Assembly (NCBI GenBank): GCA_017547395.1 | Contig: JAFYPS010000231.1 | Coordinates: 1-5,520, forward strand | Length of the DNA stretch: 5,520 bases | Direction: 5' to 3' | DNA from: Clostridia bacterium | GTDB lineage: Bacteria; Bacillota_A; Clostridia; Oscillospirales; CAG-272 | Shown here: positions 1-4,567 of the stretch, piece by piece | How positions within the stretch are numbered: the first letter of the stretch is position 1 | Layout of the letters: each line of letters opens with the position of its first letter | Notes under the pieces: model-generated | Told to the model about the DNA's origin: nothing | The model's input: only the letters and a program-made list of their open reading frames with translations | Database searches by the model: none | Made by a program: the position numbers and the translations under genes

Positions 1-2
1 CG

Positions 3-356
3 TGTTATTTTTCCGAGATATACCGTGGTGGCATTGAAAGCATTGCGCGCGGTCAGTATGAGGCAGGACAGGTTCTCGGTATGACAAAAACGCAGATCTT
101 TTTCAAGGTCGTGCTTATGCAGGTAGTAAAGCGTATTCTCGCGCCTATATCCAATGAGGTAATTACGCTTGTAAAGGATACTGCTCTTGCCAGAGTAATT
201 ATGATAGTAGAGATTATTCAGGCGGCACAGAACTTTGCCGCATACGGTCTTATGTGGCCTCTTTTTTACACAGCGGTATTCTATCTTATTTTTGTCGGCA
301 TACTTTCTCTTCTTTTCGGTTACTTTGAAAAGAAGCTTGATTATTATAAGGCGTAA
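3..356 (+). CDS. Amino acid ABC transporter permease, C-terminal part (5'-truncated by window)
   Basis: This is the last 117 residues of an inner-membrane permease of the HisM/GlnP family, which forms the channel of a polar amino acid importer. The reading frame is open from position 3, so the ATG at 81 is internal. The EAA loop that docks on the ATPase begins at E20 of the visible part (EAGQVLGMTKTQIFF) and runs into SNEVITLVKDTAL, a stretch highly typical of glutamine/cystine/histidine permeases. Two family positions look altered: the usual EAA is EAG, and the proline in the ILP part of the loop is Met (VVLM). A hydrophobic segment at about residues 80-106 is the last transmembrane helix, followed by a charged tail (FEKKLDYYKA). 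The ATPase gene starts 12 bases after the stop, so the two are co-transcribed. The substrate cannot be inferred, and the binding-protein gene is not in view. Confidence 0.93.
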   Translation, partial: CYFSEIYRGGIESIARGQYEAGQVLGMTKTQIFFKVVLMQVVKRILAPISNEVITLVKDTALARVIMIVEIIQAAQNFAAYGLMWPLFYTAVFYLIFVGILSLLFGYFEKKLDYYKA

Positions 357-361
357 GGAGG
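355..361 (+). promoter_or_regulatory. Strong ribosome binding site of the amino acid ABC ATPase
   Basis: AAGGAGG lies 7 bases before the ATG at 369 and overlaps the TAA stop of the permease gene. This favours translational coupling and fixes the start of the ATPase. Confidence 0.85.
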
Positions 362-368
362 GGAGAGA

Positions 369-1151
369 ATGGTATTACTTGAAGTTAACAACCTGAAAAA
401 GAATTTCGGTAAGGTAGACGTTCTTAAAGGCGTAAGCTTTAATCTTGAAAAAGGTGAAGTTCTTGCGATTATAGGCTCCTCCGGAAGCGGAAAGACGACA
501 CTGCTTCGCTGCCTTAACTTTCTCGAACTTGCAAATGGAGGAAGCTTTTCTGTAAACGGCGAAATACTTTTTGACGCAAATAAAGAGTACAGCGATAAAG
601 AAATACGCGAAAAGCGTCTTGAATTCGGACTCGTGTTCCAGAACTTCAATCTTTTTCCGCAGTATAACGTGTTTGAAAATCTTACGCTTGCACCGCTGCT
701 TGCGCTCAAAAAGCAGAAGCTTTCAATAGCAGAGAGAAAAGCAGAGACCGAAAAGATTTATGCAAAGGCAGAAGAACTCCTTGTGAGAGTCGGACTTGCC
801 GAAAAGAAAAAGGCATATCCATGTCAGCTTTCCGGCGGACAGCAACAGCGTGTTGCAATAGCGCGAGCGCTTGTTATGCAGCCTGAAATCCTTTGCTTTG
901 ACGAACCTACAAGTGCACTTGACCCCGAGCTTACCGGCGAAGTTCTCCGCGTTATCAAGGGGCTTAAGGGTGAAGAGCATACTATGATAGTTGTAACTCA
1001 CGAAATGGAGTTTGCAAAGAACGTCGCGGATAAAATAATATTTATGGCAGACGGTGTTATAGAGGAAATGGGCACATCGGAGGAAGTTTTTGATAATCCG
1101 AAGAGCGAAAAGACGAAGGCATTCCTTTGCAGTTCGTTTGAAAAAATATGA
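369..1151 (+). CDS. Polar amino acid ABC transporter ATP-binding protein (GlnQ/HisP family)
   Basis: This 260-residue cytoplasmic ATPase powers the importer whose permease lies just upstream. All motifs of an active ABC ATPase are present in order: Walker A GSSGSGKT (36-43), Q-loop Q91 in VFQNFNLFP, signature LSGGQ (154-158) followed by QQR, Walker B ILCFDE (174-179) with catalytic E179, D-loop SALD (182-185) and switch H211 in VTHEM. VFQ-FNLFP, the DEPTSALDPEL block and the THEMEFA segment are characteristic of the PAAT family (GlnQ, HisP, TcyC). About 10-15 residues are inserted between the beta-sheet region and the Q-loop (around 68-84, DANKEYSDKEIREKR), which is common in clostridial members. 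The length is slightly above the usual 240-250. The ATG is set by the AAGGAGG just before it. No clear terminator follows, so some transcripts may read into the next gene. Confidence 0.96.
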   Translation: MVLLEVNNLKKNFGKVDVLKGVSFNLEKGEVLAIIGSSGSGKTTLLRCLNFLELANGGSFSVNGEILFDANKEYSDKEIREKRLEFGLVFQNFNLFPQYNVFENLTLAPLLALKKQKLSIAERKAETEKIYAKAEELLVRVGLAEKKKAYPCQLSGGQQQRVAIARALVMQPEILCFDEPTSALDPELTGEVLRVIKGLKGEEHTMIVVTHEMEFAKNVADKIIFMADGVIEEMGTSEEVFDNPKSEKTKAFLCSSFEKI

Positions 1152-1170
1152 CTGAATTTCATCAAAATAC

Positions 1171-1200
1171 TTGACGGTAATATTAGTCATATGTTACTAT
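1171..1200 (+). promoter_or_regulatory. Sigma-A-like promoter of the DUF1508 gene
   Basis: TTGACG (1171-1176, five of six consensus bases) is followed after 18 bases by TACTAT (1195-1200, four of six) with an extended -10 TG one base upstream (1192-1193). It lies in the gap after the ATPase stop and about 60 bases before the DUF1508 start. Transcription would begin near 1207, leaving a leader of about 55 bases. The call is by eye; no transcript data are available. Confidence 0.6.
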
Positions 1201-1249
1201 TAAATTAGAAATCGGTTCGCAATTTGGCGAGATCAATTTTAAAGGAAAG

Positions 1250-1255
1250 AGAGGA
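1250..1255 (+). promoter_or_regulatory. Ribosome binding site that fixes the DUF1508 start
   Basis: AGAGGA lies 7 bases before the ATG at 1263. It selects that ATG over the in-frame TTG at 1224, which has no purine-rich site at a proper distance and would add 13 residues that do not belong to the family. Confidence 0.75.
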
Positions 1256-1262
1256 CAAGCCC

Positions 1263-1625
1263 ATGGGTAAGTTTGTTGTAAAGGAAACATCTACAGGTGT
1301 TAAGTTTGATTTGAAGGCAGGTAACGGTCAGGTTATCGCTACTTCCGAGGTGTATTCTTCCGAGAGCGCTTGCCTTAACGGTATTGAGAGTGTTCGTAAG
1401 AACTGTGTAGGCGAGATTGAGGACCAGACGGTTGAAAATTTCGAAACCGTTAAGCACCCCAAGTTCGAGGTATATCAGGACAAGGCCGGCGAGTACAGAT
1501 TCAGACTCAAGGCTAAGAACGGCGAAGTTATCGCAACCTCCGAAGGCTACACCGCCAAGGATAGCTGCCTTAACGGAATTGAAAGCGTTAAGAAGAACGC
1601 TCCCGACGCAGAAATAGATAAGTAA
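1263..1625 (+). CDS. Tandem DUF1508 (YegP/UPF0339-like) small protein
   Basis: This is a 120-residue soluble protein with no signal peptide or membrane segment. It consists of two copies of one roughly 45-residue unit: residues 3-47 (KFVVKE...LKAGNGQVIATSE...CLNGIESVRKN) and 67-112 (KFEVYQ...LKAKNGEVIATSE...CLNGIESVKKN). Over the 31-residue core, 22 positions are identical. The pattern F-x-L-K-A-x-N-G-x-V-I-x-T-S-E-x-Y and the N-G-I-x-S-V-x-K-N end are hallmarks of the DUF1508/YegP family. Tandem pairs are common there, and the molecular function is not established. Each repeat has one Cys at the same place (C37, C102), with a third at C48. All 14 lysines use AAG, whereas the neighbouring ATPase gene mixes AAA and AAG, which suggests a highly expressed gene. 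It has its own promoter and terminator and so is a single-gene unit. No function can be assigned from the context. Confidence 0.93.
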   Translation: MGKFVVKETSTGVKFDLKAGNGQVIATSEVYSSESACLNGIESVRKNCVGEIEDQTVENFETVKHPKFEVYQDKAGEYRFRLKAKNGEVIATSEGYTAKDSCLNGIESVKKNAPDAEIDK

Positions 1626-1640
1626 TTAAACTTTAATAGA

Positions 1641-1668
1641 AAATCCGAGGCTTCTGCCTCGGATTTTT
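1641..1668 (+). terminator. Rho-independent terminator of the DUF1508 gene
   Basis: A perfect 11-bp stem (left arm AAATCCGAGGC at 1641-1651, right arm GCCTCGGATTT at 1656-1666) has a 4-base loop TTCT and runs directly into a T-rich tail (TTTTTGTTTG). It begins 16 bases after the stop codon at 1625. Confidence 0.95.
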
Positions 1669-1718
1669 GTTTGTAAAAGAGTCTGTTAAATTATTGTTTA
1701 CACGCGAATAAAATCCCC

Positions 1719-1749
1719 GTTTTTTCGGCGGGTTTCCCGACGAAAAAAC
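1719..1749. repeat. Long near-perfect hairpin 1 in the intergenic element
   Basis: The arms 1719-1732 (G, six T, CGGCGGG) and 1736-1749 (CCCGACG, six A, C) pair at 13 of 14 positions with one G/A mismatch (1728/1740) around a 3-base TTT loop. An A6 run on one side and a T6 run on the other make it resemble an intrinsic terminator, but the T run precedes the stem on the plus strand. A competing stem pairs 1711-1719 with 1726-1735 through one bulge, so the region could switch between two folds. Confidence 0.7.
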
Positions 1750-1756
1750 TCCTTAA

Positions 1757-1796
1757 AGGCTCGGCGGCGGTGAGCCGCACGCGAGTAATCGAGCCT
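1757..1796. repeat. Nested GC-rich hairpin 2 in the intergenic element
   Basis: The outer stem AGGCTCG (1757-1763) pairs with CGAGCCT (1790-1796). Inside it a second stem GCGGC (1764-1768) pairs with GCCGC (1774-1778) around GGTGA, leaving 11 bases (1779-1789) unpaired on one side. CTCG (1760-1763) can alternatively pair with CGAG at 1782-1785. Confidence 0.6.
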
Positions 1797-1799
1797 CTC

Positions 1800-1828
1800 C
1801 ACTTCAAAGTCCAAAGGACTTTGAAGTG
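1800..1828. repeat. Perfect 13-bp hairpin 3 in the intergenic element
   Basis: CACTTCAAAGTCC (1800-1812) and GGACTTTGAAGTG (1816-1828) are exact inverted copies around the loop AAA. No T run follows directly, only GATTAAAACTTTAAT, itself a smaller A/T inverted repeat (ATTAAA, AC, TTTAAT at 1829-1842). It is therefore not a classical terminator. Confidence 0.75.
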
Positions 1829-1849
1829 ATTAAAACTTTAATTTACTGT

Positions 1850-1864
1850 GCAAAGACTCTTTGC
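1850..1864. promoter_or_regulatory. Candidate operator: 15-bp palindrome against the XRE promoter
   Basis: GCAAAGA, a central C, then TCTTTGC form a perfect two-fold symmetric site ending one base before the -35 hexamer. XRE-type dimers commonly bind such sites and often control their own gene, so this is a reasonable autoregulatory operator. The half-site GCAAAG recurs at 1901-1906, at the expected transcription start. Function is inferred from symmetry and position only. The right arm also forms part of the right end of the inverted-repeat element. Confidence 0.45.
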
Positions 1865-1893
1865 GTGACAAAAAGAAAGATATATGCTATAAT
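1865..1893 (+). promoter_or_regulatory. Promoter of the XRE membrane regulator gene
   Basis: GTGACA (1865-1870, five of six) and a perfect TATAAT (1888-1893) are separated by exactly 17 bases, with an extended TG at 1885-1886. Transcription should start near 1900, leaving a leader of fewer than 20 bases. This rules out the in-frame TTG at 1861 as a start, because it lies upstream of the promoter core. Confidence 0.85.
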
Positions 1894-1902
1894 TTCATTA
1901 GC

Positions 1903-1911
1903 AAAGGGGTG
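1903..1911 (+). promoter_or_regulatory. Ribosome binding site that decides the XRE start
   Basis: AAAGGGGTG resembles the anti-SD complement with one base missing. Measured from the last G of the GGGG core (1909), the spacing is 8 bases to the TTG at 1918 but only 2 to the ATG at 1912. The geometry therefore favours TTG as the start codon. Confidence 0.6.
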
Positions 1912-1917
1912 ATGAAT

Positions 1918-2649
1918 TTGTATACCGTTGGGAAAAACATAAAGGCGGCACGTATCAGAAAAAAGATGACTCAGGATGAGCTTGCCGAAAAACTGTTTGT
2001 TACAAGACAGACTGTATCAAATTACGAAACCGGTAAGTCACGTCCCGATATTGAGATACTGGTGAGCATTGCGGAAGCTTTAGATGTAGAAATAAATGAA
2101 ATTATATACGGGAAAGAGCGGTCGCCAAAGGATAAAAAGGTGCTTGGAAAGTTTATTATAATCGCGACAGTTATTGCTATGGCGTGGATTGCTATGTTTA
2201 TAGCGATGCCGCATCTGAAAAGGCTTGCAGTATTTTACTACGTAATGTCACCGCTGTATATTCTTCGCGGAGTTGTAATGCCTCTTATGTACTTCTTTTT
2301 GGGGTGGCTGATTCTTTGCGCGTGCGGACTTTTCCTTGGTGCTAAGCCGCCGCAGTTTCCGGCAAAGAAAAAAGTCAGGATAGTAGCATTTGTACTTCTG
2401 GCGGCATTGTTGATATTGCTTTTGCCTATGCTGATTTCTTTTGCCGTACTCGCTATAGAGGAGATGAAAATGCTGACGTCAGACGGCTCTCATTCACTAT
2501 CCTTTTCACTTGGCGGAAACATTCCTGTAATAAGTAAAATCAGCGCTAAAATATCTATGTTTCTTTACAGATTCCCGTTTGCAATGCTGCCGCTTGGCGC
2601 ACTGCCGTGGCTGTTAAGACTTCCAAAGAATAAAAAAGAACCGCTATAG
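1918..2649 (+). CDS. XRE-family helix-turn-helix protein with C-terminal membrane domain
   Basis: The protein has 243 residues if begun at TTG 1918, or 245 from ATG 1912. Residues 5-62 are a Cro/C1-type DNA-binding domain: IKAARIRKKMTQDELAEKLFVTRQTVSNYETGKSRPDIEILVSIAEAL, with the recognition helix at about T29-Y36, then a short linker (YGKERSPKDKK). The rest is hydrophobic, with likely membrane segments near 79-97, 116-141, 153-180 and 213-233, and a short basic tail. HTH_3 proteins with such tails are frequent in Firmicutes and are thought to be membrane-tethered one-component regulators; their signals are mostly unknown. It has its own promoter with an adjoining palindrome, so autoregulation is plausible. 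It converges on the exporter genes across 16 bases, which makes a regulatory link possible but unproven. Its stop codon lies inside the shared terminator. Confidence 0.9.
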   Translation: MYTVGKNIKAARIRKKMTQDELAEKLFVTRQTVSNYETGKSRPDIEILVSIAEALDVEINEIIYGKERSPKDKKVLGKFIIIATVIAMAWIAMFIAMPHLKRLAVFYYVMSPLYILRGVVMPLMYFFLGWLILCACGLFLGAKPPQFPAKKKVRIVAFVLLAALLILLLPMLISFAVLAIEEMKMLTSDGSHSLSFSLGGNIPVISKISAKISMFLYRFPFAMLPLGALPWLLRLPKNKKEPL

Positions 2650-2661
2650 CGGTTCTTTTTT
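2632..2661. terminator. Bidirectional terminator between convergent XRE and exporter genes
   Basis: The 30 bases are perfectly two-fold symmetric: A6, GAACCGCTA, then the mirror-complement TAGCGGTTC, T6. On the plus strand the stem ends in seven T for the XRE gene. On the minus strand the A6 becomes a U run for the exporter operon. The site overlaps the last codons and the TAG (2647-2649) of the XRE gene and ends 4 bases before the exporter stop (complement of 2666-2668). This is a compact terminator shared by both units. Confidence 0.93.
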
Positions 2662-2665
2662 TGTG

Positions 2666-4567
2666 TTAATCAAGTTTCTTTTTGCCTGTATAAAGCTCGT
2701 AGTATCTGCCTTTCATTTCGAGAAGCTCGTCATGCGTTCCTCGCTCGATAATTTCACCTTTTTCGAGAACCATAATAGCATTTGCATTTCGTACGGTTGA
2801 AAGACGGTGCGCAATAACAAACGTTGTTCTGTCCTGCATAAGTCGGTCCATACCGTGCTCAATGTGTCGCTCGGTTCGTGTGTCAACAGAGCTTGTTGCT
2901 TCGTCAAGAATAAGGATAGGAGCCTTTGAAACTGCGGCACGTGCAATATTGAGTAGCTGACGCTGACCTTGAGAGAGGTTTGCACCGTCACCTGTGATAA
3001 CGGTGTCGTAGCCGTGCTCAAGACGCATAATAAAGCTATGTGCGCTTGCCGTCTTTGCCGCTGCTATTACTTCTTCGTCGGTTGCATCGGGACGGCCGTA
3101 ACGGATGTTTTCCATTACCGTTCCGGTGAACAGATGTGTGTCCTGAAGCACCATAGCAATATTTTTTCTGAGAACGGCGCGTTTGATGTCACGGATGTTT
3201 ACGTCGTCAATCGTGATTTCGCCGGAGTCGATGTCGTAGAAGCGATTAAGCAGATTTGTAATGGTTGTTTTACCGGCTCCCGTTGAGCCTACAAAAGCAA
3301 TTTTCTGTCCCGGCTTTGCATAAAGAGAGATGTTCTTTAAAACCGTCTTTTCGGGAACGTAGCCGAACGTTACGTTGTTAAGCTTTACGTATCCGCGCAT
3401 ATTCGGCATATCGGACGCGTTTTCTCTGTCAGGCTCTTCTTCTGTGCGGTCGAGAATATCAAATACGCGCTCAGCACCTGCAAGGGCAGAGAAAATAGTG
3501 TTCATCTGCATAGAAATTTCATTTATCGGGCGTGCAAACTTTCTTGAATAGTCAACGAAAATCGCAAGACCGCCAAGGTCAAATCTGCCAAGCAGACAGA
3601 GAAGGCCGCCGATACCGGCGGTGATTGAATAGCTTATCTGGCTTGTGTTACCCATAACTGGGCCCATTATGCCGCCATAGAATTGCGCACCGATCTGCTT
3701 TTCTCTGAGGTCGTCATTGAGCAGAGCAAACTCGTCGATGCACGTATCCTCGTGGTTGAATACCTTTACAACCTTCTGTCCGGAAACGGTTTCTTCAACG
3801 TATCCGTTTACCGCACCGAGTGCCGCCTGCTGCGAAGAGTAATATTTACGTGAACGTTTGGTGATAGCCATACCGCCAAAGGTAAAAATCGGGATGAAAA
3901 CGATTGTTATTACCGTCAGCCAGATGTTTGTGACACACATAAAAATGAAGGTTGCCACAAGAGTAGTAATGCCCGCAACAAGACTTGTAAGCGTATGGTC
4001 GAGCATAATAGCGATATTGTCAACGTCATTTGTAAATCGGCTCATAATTTCGCCGTGGCTTTCGTTGTCAAAGAAGCGGAGAGGGAGTTTTTGAACCTTT
4101 TCAAAAAGATCTCGGCGGAGTTTCTTTATCGAGTTCTGTGAAATGTAGAGCATCATTTTCGCCTGACAGTATGTCGTAGTGATATTGATGAGGTAGATTC
4201 CACCGAGAATTCCCATATAGCCGAGAATTTTGGCAATAGCCTCGTTTGTGTCGGCTGTGGGGATATCTCCTGTAAGTACGTTGAGAATGAAGCGCAAGGG
4301 ATAGGATGCAGCCGCGCCTGAAATTGCCGAGAGAAAAAGAAAAATCAGAGCTGCGAGAAGCATATATTTGTATGCGCCAATGTATGCGAGAAGTCTGCCT
4401 ATTATCTTTTTAGCGTCGCCTTTCGGTTTTACTACTGTCATACCTCTGCCGCCGGGGCCACCGGGGCCTCTTCCGCCGGGACCGCGCATTATCGGCATAC
4501 CGCCTTTGCTACTTGCGGCTGAAGAATTGTACTGTCTTTGAAGGTCATTTAACGTACGTTTAGCCAT
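2666..4567 (-). CDS. Heterodimeric ABC multidrug-type exporter, catalytic-site subunit (BmrD/LmrD/TM288-like)
   Basis: This 633-residue half-transporter has a membrane domain followed by an ATPase domain. The N-terminal tail (1-50) is polar and carries a Gly/Pro/Arg run (GPGGRGPGGPGGRG, 29-42). About six membrane helices lie between 68 and 345; DNESHGEIMSRFTNDVDNI (167-185) and the YVEETVSGQKVVKVFNHE stretch (256-273) are typical exporter coupling regions. ATPase motifs: Walker A GSTGAGKT (427-434), Q475, signature LSQGQ (531-535), Walker B ILILDE (551-556) with catalytic E556, D-loop SSVD (559-562), switch H587. The catalytic residues are intact, but the signature has Gln for the first Gly, as expected for the partner of a degenerate subunit. 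The ATG at 4567 is chosen because AAGGGGG lies 9 bases upstream and the family's N-terminus begins here. The further upstream in-frame start at 4678 would lie deep inside the preceding gene. Likely role: export of drugs, lipids or peptides; the substrate is unknown. Confidence 0.95.
   Translation of the reverse strand: MAKRTLNDLQRQYNSSAASSKGGMPIMRGPGGRGPGGPGGRGMTVVKPKGDAKKIIGRLLAYIGAYKYMLLAALIFLFLSAISGAAASYPLRFILNVLTGDIPTADTNEAIAKILGYMGILGGIYLINITTTYCQAKMMLYISQNSIKKLRRDLFEKVQKLPLRFFDNESHGEIMSRFTNDVDNIAIMLDHTLTSLVAGITTLVATFIFMCVTNIWLTVITIVFIPIFTFGGMAITKRSRKYYSSQQAALGAVNGYVEETVSGQKVVKVFNHEDTCIDEFALLNDDLREKQIGAQFYGGIMGPVMGNTSQISYSITAGIGGLLCLLGRFDLGGLAIFVDYSRKFARPINEISMQMNTIFSALAGAERVFDILDRTEEEPDRENASDMPNMRGYVKLNNVTFGYVPEKTVLKNISLYAKPGQKIAFVGSTGAGKTTITNLLNRFYDIDSGEITIDDVNIRDIKRAVLRKNIAMVLQDTHLFTGTVMENIRYGRPDATDEEVIAAAKTASAHSFIMRLEHGYDTVITGDGANLSQGQRQLLNIARAAVSKAPILILDEATSSVDTRTERHIEHGMDRLMQDRTTFVIAHRLSTVRNANAIMVLEKGEIIERGTHDELLEMKGRYYELYTGKKKLD

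Larger units (their letters stand above)
1676..1862. repeat. Palindrome-rich intergenic element with inverted ends (MITE-like candidate)
   Basis: The end nonamers AAAGAGTCT (1676-1684) and AGACTCTTT (1854-1862) are exact inverted copies. Just inside them a second inverted pair occurs, TAAATTA (1687-1693) and TAATTTA (1839-1845), offset by a few bases. Between them are three hairpins in a row (1719-1749, 1757-1796, 1800-1828). There is no open frame of note, and the middle is GC-rich against AT-rich edges. This layout fits a small non-autonomous palindromic repeat, or a structured RNA. No clear target-site duplication is visible at the edges, and the right nonamer overlaps another palindrome, so the boundaries are uncertain. 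Copies elsewhere in the genome cannot be assessed from this window. Confidence 0.5.

Noticed and set aside
81..356. The first ATG of the permease frame taken as the gene start
   Set aside because: The frame is open back to position 3 and the upstream residues (SEIYRGGIESIARGQYEAG) are conserved permease sequence including the EAA loop, so this is an internal Met of a truncated gene.
344..709. Minus-strand open frame of 121 codons opposite the amino acid ATPase
   Set aside because: It lies antisense to a clearly functional ABC ATPase, has low-complexity Ser/Arg/Phe-rich content and no recognisable domain.
1152..1170. Possible terminator after the amino acid ATPase
   Set aside because: Only weak, AT-rich pairing with no T run could be found, so no terminator is claimed.
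723..1190. Minus-strand open frame of 155 codons opposite the ATPase 3' half
   Set aside because: Antisense shadow; Cys/Phe/Leu-rich composition reflects the complement of the ATPase codons, and it would run through the promoter region.
1224..1262. TTG at 1224 as an upstream start of the DUF1508 gene
   Set aside because: No ribosome binding site at suitable distance; the extra residues (MARSILKEREDKP) come from the leader that contains the real Shine-Dalgarno site.
1239..1617. Two overlapping open frames (minus 1239-1457, plus 1417-1617) in the DUF1508 gene
   Set aside because: Both are out-of-frame shadows of a conserved tandem-repeat protein and lack start signals of their own.
1676..1862. 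CRISPR array or target-site duplication at the palindromic element
   Set aside because: There are no regularly spaced direct repeats, and the bases flanking the inverted ends do not match, so neither a CRISPR nor a proven insertion can be claimed.
1861..1917. TTG at 1861 as start of the XRE protein
   Set aside because: It lies upstream of the -35/-10 core of the promoter, so the transcript would not include it.
2713..4094. Open frames at 2713-3021 (minus, alternative frame), 2969-3286 (plus) and 3858-4094 (plus) within the exporter gene
   Set aside because: Shadows of a gene with all ABC motifs intact; none has a ribosome binding site or recognisable domain.
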